Positions 17,972-25,898 of a stretch of 64,000 nt of DNA are shown one piece after another. A program made the translations under genes and the position numbers. The stretch covers positions 21,710 to 85,709 of the forward strand of contig CANFEY010000009.1 of NCBI GenBank assembly GCA_947446025.1, given 5' to 3'. The notes below the pieces were generated by a model that was not told the DNA's origin, ran no database searches, and was given only the letters and a program-made list of their open reading frames with translations. Every line of letters begins with the position of its first letter. The stretch's first letter is position 1. The stretch comes from Bryobacterales bacterium. GTDB taxonomy: Bacteria > Acidobacteriota > Terriglobia > Bryobacterales > Bryobacteraceae.

Positions 17972-19333
17972 TTATTTTTTCTCCGGCATGAACCCGGCGC
18001 GGGCCATGAAGCCCGTGTCGATGTTGCCGGAGATAAAGTCGGGGTGGTCGAGGATGCGCAAGTGAAGCGGGATCGAAGTGTGGATTCCCTCCACGACGAA
18101 CATCGAAAGCGCCCGCTTCATGCGCGCGATAGCTTCGGTCCGGTCGGTTCCATGCACAATCAGCTTGGCCACCAGCGAATCGTAGTAGGGAGGAATGACT
18201 CCGCCCTGATAGGCCGCGGTGTCCACGCGGACGCCTGCGCCGCCGGGAAGATTGAGGCCAGTGATGGTGCCGGGAGAGGGCGTGAAGGTATCGGGATGTT
18301 CGGCGTTGATGCGGCACTCAATGGCGTGGCCGCGCAGCTTGAAGCCCTTGCGGGTGGGCAGGATCTGATCGAGCGTCTGGCCGTCGGCGATGCGGATTTG
18401 CGCTTTCACCAGGTCCACGCCGGTGACGAATTCGGTGACGGGGTGCTCCACTTGGATGCGCGCGTTGACTTCGATGAAGTGCAGGTTGCCGTCGGCACCC
18501 ATGAGGAACTCCACCGTGCCTGCGTTGCTGTAGCCGATCTTGCTCAGCGCCGCCTTGAGGTTAGCCGAGATGCGCTCACGCAGCTCCTGGTTGACGGCGA
18601 CAGAGGGAGATTCTTCAATCAGCTTCTGATGCCGCCGCTGGATGGAGCATTCGCGCTCGCCCAGCACTTCGACGTTGCCGTGTTCGTCGGCAAGAATTTG
18701 GAATTCGATGTGGCGCGGATTTTCGACCAGCTTCTCCATGTAGAGATCGCCGCAGGAAAACGCTGCCGCCGCTTCATTCTGGGCTTGCGCCATCAGTGCG
18801 GGCAACTCTTCGGCGGATCGAACCACGCGCATGCCGCGCCCGCCCCCGCCGGCCGAGGCCTTGATCATCACTGGGTAGCCGATTTGCTCACCTAGCTCCA
18901 GCGCCTCTTCGGGGCTCTGCAGGATGCCCTCGGACCCAGGCAGAATTGGCACGCCGCCTTCTTTCATGGCGGTGCGCGCGAGCTGCTTCTGGCCCATCTT
19001 GCGGATGATTTCCGGCTTGGGGCCGATGAACTTCAGTCCGCTGGTTTCGCACACTTCGGCGAAGTCGGCGTTTTCAGAGAGGAAGCCGTAGCCGGGATGG
19101 ATCGCCTGGGCGTTGGTGATCTCGGCGGCACTGATGACGGCGGCGACGTCCAGGTAACTGCGCGCGCTTTTCGCTGGGCCGATGCAGATGGCTTCGTCGG
19201 CGAAGCGCGTGTGCAGGCTGTGGCGGTCGGCTTCGGAATACACGGCCGCGGTGCGGATGCCCAGTTCTTTGCAGGCGCAGATGACGCGCAGGGCGATTTC
19301 GCCGCGGTTGGCGATGAGAATTTTCTCGAACAT
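17972..19333 (-). CDS. accC: Acetyl-CoA carboxylase, biotin carboxylase subunit
   Basis: A 453-residue biotin carboxylase with the standard three-part layout: N-terminal [18 protein letters not shown], an ATP-grasp domain whose glycine-rich loop reads [16 protein letters not shown], and the [16 protein letters not shown] catalytic block. It carboxylates biotin on AccB using ATP and bicarbonate, the first step of malonyl-CoA synthesis. Length and motifs are normal for the family. It lies two bases after accB on the same strand, and an M24 peptidase precedes accB, an order also seen in Firmicutes, where efp can be between them; here efp is about 40 kb away. Confidence 0.97.
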   Translation of the reverse strand: MFEKILIANRGEIALRVICACKELGIRTAAVYSEADRHSLHTRFADEAICIGPAKSARSYLDVAAVISAAEITNAQAIHPGYGFLSENADFAEVCETSGLKFIGPKPEIIRKMGQKQLARTAMKEGGVPILPGSEGILQSPEEALELGEQIGYPVMIKASAGGGGRGMRVVRSAEELPALMAQAQNEAAAAFSCGDLYMEKLVENPRHIEFQILADEHGNVEVLGERECSIQRRHQKLIEESPSVAVNQELRERISANLKAALSKIGYSNAGTVEFLMGADGNLHFIEVNARIQVEHPVTEFVTGVDLVKAQIRIADGQTLDQILPTRKGFKLRGHAIECRINAEHPDTFTPSPGTITGLNLPGGAGVRVDTAAYQGGVIPPYYDSLVAKLIVHGTDRTEAIARMKRALSMFVVEGIHTSIPLHLRILDHPDFISGNIDTGFMARAGFMPEKK

Positions 19334-19335
19334 CG

Positions 19336-19776
19336 TTAGCGAGGCTTCACGGAGAAGAGGGCTTCCCCGTACTCCACCGGACGGCCGTTTTCGACAAGCT
19401 TGGCGACCACGGTTCCCGCCGCCTCGGCTTCAATCTCGTTCATCAGCTTCATCGATTCGATGATGCACAGCACTTGGCCGGCTTCCACACTGTCGCCCAC
19501 TTTGACAAAAGCCGGCGCGTCGGGCGAGGGGGCGTCGTAGTAGGTCCCCACGATGGGCGATTTGACGGTGGTGGTATTGTCGGCCACCGCTGGGGCCGGA
19601 GCCGGAGCTGCAATGGGTGCCGCCATCGGCGCAGGGGCCGAAGCCGGGACAACATGAGTCAGCTGCGTCCCCGCGCGCACCAGGCGCACACGGTTTTCGC
19701 CGCGTTGGACCTCCAGTTCGGCCACATCGGTTGTGCTGAACAGGTCCAGCAGTTCTTTGATTTCTTTAATCGTCAT
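19336..19776 (-). CDS. accB: Acetyl-CoA carboxylase, biotin carboxyl carrier protein
   Basis: A 146-residue BCCP. The N-terminal part ([20 protein letters not shown]) is the AccB-specific helix, followed by an Ala/Pro-rich linker (about 43-70) and a C-terminal biotinyl domain. The biotinylated lysine is Lys110 in [10 protein letters not shown], where the usual EAMKM appears as ESMKL, a common variant. The thumb region [19 protein letters not shown] is present. It carries biotin between AccC and the carboxyltransferase. Its ATG directly adjoins the stop of the upstream peptidase gene, and accC follows after two bases, so the three genes form one operon. Confidence 0.96.
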   Translation of the reverse strand: MTIKEIKELLDLFSTTDVAELEVQRGENRVRLVRAGTQLTHVVPASAPAPMAAPIAAPAPAPAVADNTTTVKSPIVGTYYDAPSPDAPAFVKVGDSVEAGQVLCIIESMKLMNEIEAEAAGTVVAKLVENGRPVEYGEALFSVKPR

Positions 19777-20853
19777 CTAAATCTCAATCAGTTGCTTTGA
19801 CGTGGGCGTGAGAATCTCACAGCCTGTCTCTGTCACCAGCACCGTATCTTCAATCCGCACGCCGCCGAAGCCTTCGATGTAGGCTCCCGGCTCGATGGTG
19901 ATCACCATGCCGGCGCGCAGCTTGGTTTTTTCCTTCTTCGCGATGCGCGGTCCCTCGTGGATTTCCAGACCCAGCCCGTGGCCGGTGGAGTGCACGAACG
20001 CCTTGTCCAACTCATGCCGTTTTAGCACCTCGCGGGCTGCGGCGTCTACCCTGCTAACCGGCACACCCGGCTTAACTGCCGCGATTCCGGCAAGTTGCGC
20101 GGCCAATACAGCCTTGTAGAGTGCGATGGTCCGTTTGCTGGGCGCGCCCAGGTGGGCCATGCGCGTCATATCCGAGGTGTAGCCGTCGAGGGTCGCGCCC
20201 ATGTCGATGAGCAGCAATTCACCAGCTTCGATTTTCTTGGACGTGGGGTGCGCGTGGGGCAGGGCCGTGCGTGCGCCTGAGGCCACGATGGTCTCGAAGG
20301 CAGGCTTCTCCGCGCCCAGCATGCGCATTTGGAAGTCGAGTTCGGCCGCGACATCCATTTCGCGGACACCGGGCTTGACGCGGCTCAGGGTCTTGCGGAA
20401 AGCCTCGGAGTTCGCGCTCACCGCAGCCCGGATGCGGGCGATTTCCGCCGGTGACTTCACGGCGCGCAGGTTTTCGACTACGCCGGATACCGGGACCAAC
20501 TTGATTCCGGTGCCCAGCTTGGTTTTCAGCTTCTCGAACGGCTCCACCTGCATCCAGGAGGGTTCGAAGCCAATCCGCTTCAGGTGCTTGCGCTTCACGA
20601 CGGCGGCTGCTTCTTCGAACAAGCCCTTCCTGCAGATGTGGACCTTGCAGTCGATATTGGCCTGCGCGTCGGTGGCGTAGCGGGGGTCGGTAAAGAAGTA
20701 ACTCTCGAGGGGCGTGATCAGGACCAGGCCATTGGAGCCGGTGTAACCGGTCAAGTACCGGACGCTAGCCGGCGAACTGACCAGCAAGGCCTCGGCCTTA
20801 TGAGACGCCAAAGCGGACGCGACGCTTTGGCGGCGTTGTGGAAATTCGGACAA
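19777..20853 (-). CDS. Xaa-Pro aminopeptidase/dipeptidase, M24B family
   Basis: A 358-residue peptidase with a creatinase-like N-terminal domain (GYTGSNGLVLITPLESYFFTDPRY) and a pita-bread M24 catalytic domain. The five metal ligands are visible: Asp in LLIDMGATLDGY, Asp in TSDMTRM, His in HSTGHGLGLEIHEGP, Glu in MVITIEPGAYIEG and Glu in GGVRIEDTVLV. It is a cytosolic, probably Mn- or Co-dependent, enzyme removing residues before proline in small peptides. It is the first gene of the operon with accB and accC, a conserved association in several phyla with no known direct functional reason. Start ATG at 20853. Confidence 0.92.
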   Translation of the reverse strand: MSEFPQRRQSVASALASHKAEALLVSSPASVRYLTGYTGSNGLVLITPLESYFFTDPRYATDAQANIDCKVHICRKGLFEEAAAVVKRKHLKRIGFEPSWMQVEPFEKLKTKLGTGIKLVPVSGVVENLRAVKSPAEIARIRAAVSANSEAFRKTLSRVKPGVREMDVAAELDFQMRMLGAEKPAFETIVASGARTALPHAHPTSKKIEAGELLLIDMGATLDGYTSDMTRMAHLGAPSKRTIALYKAVLAAQLAGIAAVKPGVPVSRVDAAAREVLKRHELDKAFVHSTGHGLGLEIHEGPRIAKKEKTKLRAGMVITIEPGAYIEGFGGVRIEDTVLVTETGCEILTPTSKQLIEI

Positions 20854-20872
20854 GCTACCAGTTTAGCAGGAG

Positions 20873-21349
20873 TTAGCGTTTGAACGTGTAGCCGATGGCG
20901 ACGCCCACGCGGGCATGCAGTTCGGTGCCGAGCCGGAATTCGGGGGCGACAAGCCAGTGGTCGTTGGCTCGGACCTTCACTCCAGCTCCAATTTGGAAGA
21001 AGCCTTCGCTGTAGGTGAATGTGGGGCGGAACTGACCGAAGCTGCTGCGCAGCCAGCCGATGCCGCCGGTGATGTAGGGCATGACGCGTCCGCTGGTGCG
21101 GAAATCCCAGTTCAGGTTGGGTACCAGGAGGATGTCGCTATGCCGGGCCGAGCCGCGCATGTATTGGAACTCCGGCTCGACGCTGAAGCGCGGGGTCACG
21201 TAAAAGCGGACCGACCCGCCGATGTGCGCATGGTTGTCCTCGTCCTCGAAACCCGCGTAACCGGCGGAGCCTTTCGCCTCCACCGTGCGTGCGGTTTCTG
21301 CCATCGCCGAAGCGCTTAGCAACAGAAGCAAGAGAGTCGTGTATTTCAT
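20873..21349 (-). CDS. Outer-membrane beta-barrel protein, OmpA/OprF-like porin fold
   Basis: A 158-residue exported protein starting at ATG 21347-21349, with signal peptide MKYTTLLLLLLSASAMA. The mature part has alternating hydrophobic/polar strands (VRFYVTPRFSVEPEFQYMRG, YITGGIGWLR, FQIGAGVKVRANDHW, RVGVAIGYTFKR) and ends in an aromatic-basic pair after a phenylalanine, as expected for an eight-stranded outer-membrane barrel. No OmpA peptidoglycan-binding domain is attached. The function is probably structural or adhesion-related. The upstream frame extends to 21445, but the signal peptide fixes the start. It follows the tautomerase gene by about 20 bases on the same strand. Confidence 0.75.
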   Translation of the reverse strand: MKYTTLLLLLLSASAMAETARTVEAKGSAGYAGFEDEDNHAHIGGSVRFYVTPRFSVEPEFQYMRGSARHSDILLVPNLNWDFRTSGRVMPYITGGIGWLRSSFGQFRPTFTYSEGFFQIGAGVKVRANDHWLVAPEFRLGTELHARVGVAIGYTFKR

Positions 21350-21369
21350 GCCGAATATAAGGACTTTAG

Positions 21370-21792
21370 TTACTTTTGTTCCCGGGCCTTCTTGCGCTCC
21401 GCCGTGGTGGTGTAGCCTCGGTCGCGGTCGATGTCCTGGACCCACACCGTTGCCGACGCGACCACTGCGGCTATCGAGGGATAGTTGGCCAGGAAAGCAT
21501 CGATCTCATTGCCGAGCTTCACGGCGGCTCCGCTGCGGACCTCGGCGGTGCGGCCTGGAGTATCGTTGCCCGCGGCGAGCGTCACGTGGATGAAGCGCTT
21601 GTTTGGATCGCCCGCGACGTGCGCGTAGTGCGCCGGGATGATGGCGTGCTTGAGGTTGATCTTGTTGATCAGCGGCACCGGCGGGTCCCCCATGCGCATT
21701 GCGGCGACGGTTTCCACCAAATGGTCCAGCAGCTTGTGAGCCCACTCTTCGCGGGCCCATTCTTCGGGCAATTCCAATCGCAGATGCGGCAT
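21370..21792 (-). CDS. Tautomerase-superfamily protein, CHMI (HpcD)-like
   Basis: A 140-residue protein resembling 5-carboxymethyl-2-hydroxymuconate isomerase. It begins MPHLRLELP, so after Met removal Pro2 can act as the catalytic base, as throughout the tautomerase superfamily. The later block FIHVTLAAGNDTPGRTAE matches the HpcD core. The C-terminus has a basic extension. CHMI-like enzymes isomerise ring-cleavage products of aromatic compounds. The start ATG overlaps the upstream gene's TAA by one base (TAATG on the minus strand), giving translational coupling to a LigI-like hydrolase, which supports a role in degradation of an aromatic or lignin-derived acid. The exact substrate is unknown. 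Confidence 0.75.
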   Translation of the reverse strand: MPHLRLELPEEWAREEWAHKLLDHLVETVAAMRMGDPPVPLINKINLKHAIIPAHYAHVAGDPNKRFIHVTLAAGNDTPGRTAEVRSGAAVKLGNEIDAFLANYPSIAAVVASATVWVQDIDRDRGYTTTAERKKAREQK

Positions 21793-22718
21793 TACTTGAA
21801 ATGATACAGCTTGCGGGGGTTCTCGACCAAGATGCGCTTGAGGATCGCGGGGTCTTTGTGCGCCGACGGCCAGATCCAGTGGTTCGCGATGTCGCCGTCG
21901 TTGGGCATTTTGTTGGGCGGATTGCCGCGGCCAGTGACGATCACCGTATTCATGTTGGGGCGCGGGCGGTCCGTGCCGCTCAGGATGTTGCCGGGGAACG
22001 CCGCGATCAGCGCATGCGCGAAGGGCAGCACGATGCCCCAGTCTTCCGGGCGTGCTGAGCGGGTGTAGCGGTCGGGCGAAGTGACCTTCCAGAAGATGTC
22101 GTTGCGGGTCGCGCCTAGGGCGAGCAGCTTTTGGAAGTAATCGTTCTTTTCGACCGGCACGTTCACGTCGGGCCGGCCCATGTGGTCGATGATCACCGGG
22201 GTGGGGAGCGACTTGATGAGCGGCTCCATGATGTCGAAGTTCTGCGGCAGGAAGTAAAGGTCCGTGTGCCAGCCCAGCGGCGCGATTTTCGCGGCCACGC
22301 GCTGGATGACTTCGGGAGGCGTCGTTTCGCTGGCGATGTGCGGGAGGAACGCGAAGCGCACGCCCCGGATGCCGGCTTCGTGCATGCGCTTGAGTTCGTC
22401 GGCGGAGATGTCTTCAGTCACGCTAGCGACGCCCGCTGCGCGGCCCTCCATGTGTTCACACGCGTCGACGACGACCCGGTTGTCGGTACCGTGGCAGGTT
22501 GCTTGCACCACTACGTAGCCGTAGAAGCCGAGCCTGTCACAAAGGATGCTCTTTTGCTCCTGCCAGCTTGCGGGGAAAGGTTGGTATTGGGCTTTCGGCG
22601 ACAGCGGGAATTGGTCGAAGGGTCCGATGACGTGCATGTGCGCGTCGATGGCGCCTGCGGGCATGGCGAATTCGAGGGGGTGGGGGTTGTGGTCTTGTTC
22701 GACGTAAGGCTCGGGCAT
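21792..22718 (-). CDS. Amidohydrolase of the 2-pyrone-4,6-dicarboxylate lactonase (LigI-like) group
   Basis: A metal-dependent hydrolase of about 308 residues from ATG 22716-22718 (MPEPYVEQDHNP). It shows the COG3618 layout: AIDAHMHVIGPFDQFPL at the first strand (HxH pair), VVVQATCHGTDN, VRFAFLPH, IIDHMGRPD and the terminal SGTDRPRPNM with the catalytic Asp. These motifs fit LigI-like lactonases, which open 2-pyrone-4,6-dicarboxylate. A second amidohydrolase-type reaction on another lactone is possible. It lies 20 bases after moaA and is coupled to the tautomerase gene, so the three may be cotranscribed. The longer frame to 22811 overlaps moaA and is not needed. Confidence 0.8.
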   Translation of the reverse strand: MPEPYVEQDHNPHPLEFAMPAGAIDAHMHVIGPFDQFPLSPKAQYQPFPASWQEQKSILCDRLGFYGYVVVQATCHGTDNRVVVDACEHMEGRAAGVASVTEDISADELKRMHEAGIRGVRFAFLPHIASETTPPEVIQRVAAKIAPLGWHTDLYFLPQNFDIMEPLIKSLPTPVIIDHMGRPDVNVPVEKNDYFQKLLALGATRNDIFWKVTSPDRYTRSARPEDWGIVLPFAHALIAAFPGNILSGTDRPRPNMNTVIVTGRGNPPNKMPNDGDIANHWIWPSAHKDPAILKRILVENPRKLYHFK

Positions 22719-22738
22719 GAACTCACAGGATAGCAACG

Positions 22739-23731
22739 CTAGCCGCCAATAGAATACATCGGGCGCGGGGGCGGTACGAACTTCGCGGTGTTGATCTCGT
22801 GGCCGAGCCACTTCTGGCGGACGTTCTCACGGATGGCAGCGGCGATGGCGTCGTCGGAGCCACCGTCCCTGAGTAGGCCGCGCACGTCAGTCTCATCCAC
22901 AGCGAACAGGCAGTAGCGCAGCTTGCCATCCGAGGTCAGGCGGATGCGGTTGCAGTTCAGGCAGAACGGCTTGCTCACGCTGGCGATGAAGCCGACCTGG
23001 CCGATGCCGTCTTTGAAACGGAACTCGGTGGCGGGGGCGCGCACGTCGGCGTCGGGGATTTCTTCCAGCGGGCCGATCTCGCGCGTCAGCATCCCGAGCA
23101 TCGTGTCGGTCAACAGGACCTTGTCTTTTTCCCAAAGTCCTTGGGAATCGAGCGGCATGAACTCGATGTAGCGGATCTCAATGCCGCGCTCGCGGCCGAA
23201 GCGCGCCAGCGGGACGATGTCATCCTCCACCAGATTCTTCACCGCGACAGCGTTAATCTTGATGGGGCCAAAGCCGATCTTCTGCGCGACGTCGATGCCT
23301 TCCATGACTTTGGGGAAATCGTCGCGCCGCGTGATGTGCAGGAAGCGCGCGCGGTCCAGCGTATCCAAGTGGACGTTCAGCCGCCGCAGCCCCGCGTCGT
23401 AAAGCGCCTGCGCGTGCTGGGCGAGCAATACGCCGTTGGTCGTCATCGCGATGTCTTCAATACCCGGAATGCTCGCGAGCTTGCCGATCAACTTGGGCAG
23501 ATCCTTGCGCACCAGCGGTTCGCCGCCCGTGATGCGGAGCTTGCGAATCCCCAGAGTGACCGCCACGCGCACGAAGCGCTCGATCTCCTCGAAGCTCAGA
23601 ATATTCTCGCGGGGTTCGTACTTCGGCGTCTCTTCCGGCATGCAGTAAAAGCAGCGGATGTTGCAACGGTCGGTCACGCTGATGCGCAGGTTGTTGTGCA
23701 GGCGTCCGAAAGTGTCGATGAGGGGCGTCAC
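22739..23731 (-). CDS. moaA: GTP 3',8-cyclase MoaA
   Basis: A 330-residue radical-SAM enzyme that starts molybdopterin synthesis by converting GTP to a cyclic pyranopterin precursor. The N-terminal 4Fe-4S motif is CNIRCFYC (Cys23, Cys27, Cys30), followed by GGEPLVRKDL. The C-terminal second cluster is FCLNCNRIRLTSDGKLRYCLF, and the protein ends in PPPRPMYSIGG, with the conserved double glycine. All are diagnostic for MoaA. No other moa gene is adjacent; a MOSC-domain protein at 57966 is the only other gene in the window with a possible molybdenum-cofactor link. It is divergent from the DinB-fold gene, with 27 bases between the starts. Confidence 0.96.
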   Translation of the reverse strand: MTPLIDTFGRLHNNLRISVTDRCNIRCFYCMPEETPKYEPRENILSFEEIERFVRVAVTLGIRKLRITGGEPLVRKDLPKLIGKLASIPGIEDIAMTTNGVLLAQHAQALYDAGLRRLNVHLDTLDRARFLHITRRDDFPKVMEGIDVAQKIGFGPIKINAVAVKNLVEDDIVPLARFGRERGIEIRYIEFMPLDSQGLWEKDKVLLTDTMLGMLTREIGPLEEIPDADVRAPATEFRFKDGIGQVGFIASVSKPFCLNCNRIRLTSDGKLRYCLFAVDETDVRGLLRDGGSDDAIAAAIRENVRQKWLGHEINTAKFVPPPRPMYSIGG

Positions 23732-23758
23732 GGCTACTTCTATTGTACGCTCGAAAGT

Positions 23759-24280
23759 ATGGATCTACGTTTCCCCATCGGACCCTACATCGCACCGGAC
23801 ACAACAACCGCCGAGCAAGGCGTGGGCTGGATCGAGGATCTAATTCAAGCGCCAGCGGCCTTGCGCTCCGCCATCGCAGGGCTGAATGACGAGCAACTCG
23901 ACACTCCCTACCGCGACGGCGGTTGGACTGTTCGCCAACTGGTACACCATCTGCCGGACGGCCACATGCACGCCTATATTCGCATGAAATTCGCGCTCAC
24001 GGAGGAACAACCAGCGGTCAAAGGTTACGACGAAGTGAAATACGCTGAGTTGCCGGACTACCGTTTGACGCCGGTAGAGGTTTCACTTGCCCTGCTGGAT
24101 GCTTTGCACAAACGTTGGGTGGTGGTTTGGTGCTCACTTCCTCCCGCCGACTTCACACGCACGTTTCTTCACTCGGAGTTCGGTCTTGCAAGATTAGACC
24201 AACAACTCGGCAACTACGCATGGCATGGGCACCACCACGTGGCGCACATCACCGAGCTCCGAAAAAGGAGGGGCTGGTAG
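23759..24280 (+). CDS. DinB-fold metal-dependent hydrolase/transferase, YfiT-like
   Basis: A 173-residue four-helix protein from ATG 23759 (MDLRFPIGPYIAP). The opening, RFPIGPYIAPDTTTAEQ, and WTVRQLVHHLPDGHMHAY with a later WHGHHHVAHI supply the three histidine metal ligands of the DinB/YfiT superfamily. The closest described group is the YfiT/BstA-type bacillithiol or thiol transferases. Whether acidobacteria use bacillithiol is not shown here, so another thiol or a nucleophilic detoxification role is possible. The gene is followed after six bases by an unrelated-looking hypothetical gene, which may share the transcript. Confidence 0.8.
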   Translation: MDLRFPIGPYIAPDTTTAEQGVGWIEDLIQAPAALRSAIAGLNDEQLDTPYRDGGWTVRQLVHHLPDGHMHAYIRMKFALTEEQPAVKGYDEVKYAELPDYRLTPVEVSLALLDALHKRWVVVWCSLPPADFTRTFLHSEFGLARLDQQLGNYAWHGHHHVAHITELRKRRGW

Positions 24281-24286
24281 GCGATT

Positions 24287-24652
24287 ATGGGGATGTACAA
24301 TGAAAACGTGGCTACCAGTATCGTCCATAATCGAGGCGTTTCTATCGGCACGATAGGGGCGGCGCAGCTTGCGGAAATCGCTACTTTGGTTGCCCGAGCC
24401 GAGCAGGAGCTAAAACCCGATGTTGTACGTATCCGCTACGAGCTGAGGGAAGACTACAGCGGCGATGCAGCGATTTACTTCCGTGTTGTACTCGCGGATA
24501 AAGCTGCCGACAAGTCCCATTTGCGCCGAAGTTCTACGCGTGCGGCTAAGGTCATTCTGGAACACGTCAGTCCCTTGGATCTGGGGCTTCTTTGGTACTT
24601 CAATTATCGAAGCGCTTCTGAGCAGGCGAGTCTTCGCGAGCCCTCGTGGTGA
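24287..24652 (+). CDS. Hypothetical protein upstream of a HEPN-domain gene
   Basis: A 121-residue soluble protein without a recognised named domain. The central part, VVRIRYELREDYSGDAAIYFRVVLAD, is a conserved-looking beta hairpin block. In my recollection, genes with this R-[RE]DxxGD-x(3)-FRVxLxD pattern are found before HEPN-like genes, and that is the case here. The stop overlaps the next ATG as TGATG (24650-24654), so translation is coupled. This makes a two-component module, perhaps a toxin-antitoxin or defence pair, the best guess. It is not a MNT nucleotidyltransferase: the GSx10DxD motif is absent. Confidence 0.55.
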   Translation: MGMYNENVATSIVHNRGVSIGTIGAAQLAEIATLVARAEQELKPDVVRIRYELREDYSGDAAIYFRVVLADKAADKSHLRRSSTRAAKVILEHVSPLDLGLLWYFNYRSASEQASLREPSW

Positions 24653-25128
24653 TGAACGACAAGTTCCCGGACGACCTGCTTGAGCTAGCCCAGCATTTGG
24701 CAACGTGGGAAAGGCGCCCCCGGCAGGCCAGCCTGCGACGCTCCGTTTCGACAGCCTACTATGCTCTGTTTCACCTGCTGACCATTGAGACGGCCAAGAA
24801 CTGGCGTCGCCTAACGGAACGCCCCCGCATCGCGCGGATGATTGAGCACAACAGGGTGAAGCAGGCATGCACAGAGCAGATGAAGCAGATTGGGACAAGT
24901 CCCCAGCATGGTTCTACTCCGTTTCATTTACTCACGATTGCAAGTAGCTTCGTCCAGTTGCAGGACCATCGGCACACAGCTGACTACGATCATTCAGTTA
25001 CCTGGCACCAGACCGACGTGCTTCAGAAAATCGGGATGGCGCGGGGAGCGTTCGTAAGTTGGCGCACGATTCGCGACTCTCCCGAGGCTCAAGGATTTGT
25101 CGCTTCGCTGCTGGTCACCCGCAGGTAG
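24652..25128 (+). CDS. HEPN-domain-like protein
   Basis: A helical protein of about 158 residues. RRSVSTAYYALFHLLT is the characteristic first HEPN helix (paired tyrosines), and LQDHRHTADYDHS matches the second conserved block (RxxADY) seen in UPF0332/HEPN proteins. A possible Rx4-6H-type motif is RIARMIEH, which could provide the RNase site of toxic HEPN proteins. The ATG overlaps the upstream stop by one base; a GTG two codons earlier is also possible. With its partner it may form a toxin-antitoxin or abortive-infection module, but no activity is demonstrated and the partner is not a classical MNT antitoxin. Confidence 0.65.
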   Translation: MNDKFPDDLLELAQHLATWERRPRQASLRRSVSTAYYALFHLLTIETAKNWRRLTERPRIARMIEHNRVKQACTEQMKQIGTSPQHGSTPFHLLTIASSFVQLQDHRHTADYDHSVTWHQTDVLQKIGMARGAFVSWRTIRDSPEAQGFVASLLVTRR

Positions 25129-25132
25129 CCGC

Positions 25133-25864
25133 TTACTGGCGCGGCTTGGAGTTCGCGTAGAGTTCGATCTGTGCGACGTCGCCCCAGCCGCCTGGGCCGT
25201 GGCCGCTGCCGGCCAGCATGTCGGCGAAGCCGAATTCGTCGATGGAGGAGAGGTCCACCGTCGCCAGCGCGTTGCCCGTCGGGGCGACCTTGGCGGCGTT
25301 CAGGCGCCACCAGCGGACTTCACTGAAGTTCACTTCGGTGACCAGGAAGTCCGCGTTGGTGCCGATTTCCATGTTGCCGATCATCCACACCCCTTCAGAG
25401 GTTTTCACGACCGGCCTCAGCTTGTGGAAGCCGCTGGTCTTCGCGTTGACGCGCACGCGGGCCGAGGCGGGGCTTAAGTCCGCGAACTTCGTCTTGTGGC
25501 TCAGCGTGAACATCGACGCGGCTTCGCAGACACCGGTCCAGGTGTGGGTCGGGTTCGGGTCGCTGTTGTCGAAGCCGGTCATCAGCAGCCCCTCGGGGCC
25601 GCCGCAGCCGTAGATATGGAGGTCGAGTTCCGCGTTGTCGACGTTGGCTTGCGTCAGCTTGGCTTCGCCGCCGTTCGGGTTCTGCTTCCACACTTCCTTA
25701 AAAAAGAGCCCAGCGCGAGCAGGAGTCTGTTTCGCGGGGGCAGCGCCCTTGGCTTTCGGCGCGCCTTTGGCGGCACCATCGGGGGCCTGGGCAACCAGGG
25801 AAGTCACCGCTCCTACAGCGATCAAGAAATTCAAAGCCAGTGTAACTGCGACGCGTCGCGACAT
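25133..25864 (-). CDS. Secreted hypothetical protein, probable beta-sandwich
   Basis: A 243-residue exported protein. The signal peptide ends at VAQA near residue 26 and is followed by a low-complexity Ala/Lys/Pro linker (residues 28-50, GAAKGAPKAKGAAPAK). The remaining part has a beta-rich profile: LFFKEVWKQNP, DLHIYGCGGPEGLLMTGFD, WTGVCEAASMFTLSHKTKF, RWWRLNAAKV and GGWGDVAQIELYA. The layout resembles laminin/concanavalin-like carbohydrate-binding folds (3-keto-disaccharide hydrolase-type proteins of Bryobacterales), but no motif is decisive. Convergent to the HEPN gene with a five-base gap. Function unknown. Confidence 0.6.
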   Translation of the reverse strand: MSRRVAVTLALNFLIAVGAVTSLVAQAPDGAAKGAPKAKGAAPAKQTPARAGLFFKEVWKQNPNGGEAKLTQANVDNAELDLHIYGCGGPEGLLMTGFDNSDPNPTHTWTGVCEAASMFTLSHKTKFADLSPASARVRVNAKTSGFHKLRPVVKTSEGVWMIGNMEIGTNADFLVTEVNFSEVRWWRLNAAKVAPTGNALATVDLSSIDEFGFADMLAGSGHGPGGWGDVAQIELYANSKPRQ

Positions 25865-25898
25865 AGTATCTCCTTGTGAGTTAGCTTCCGGCAGTATA

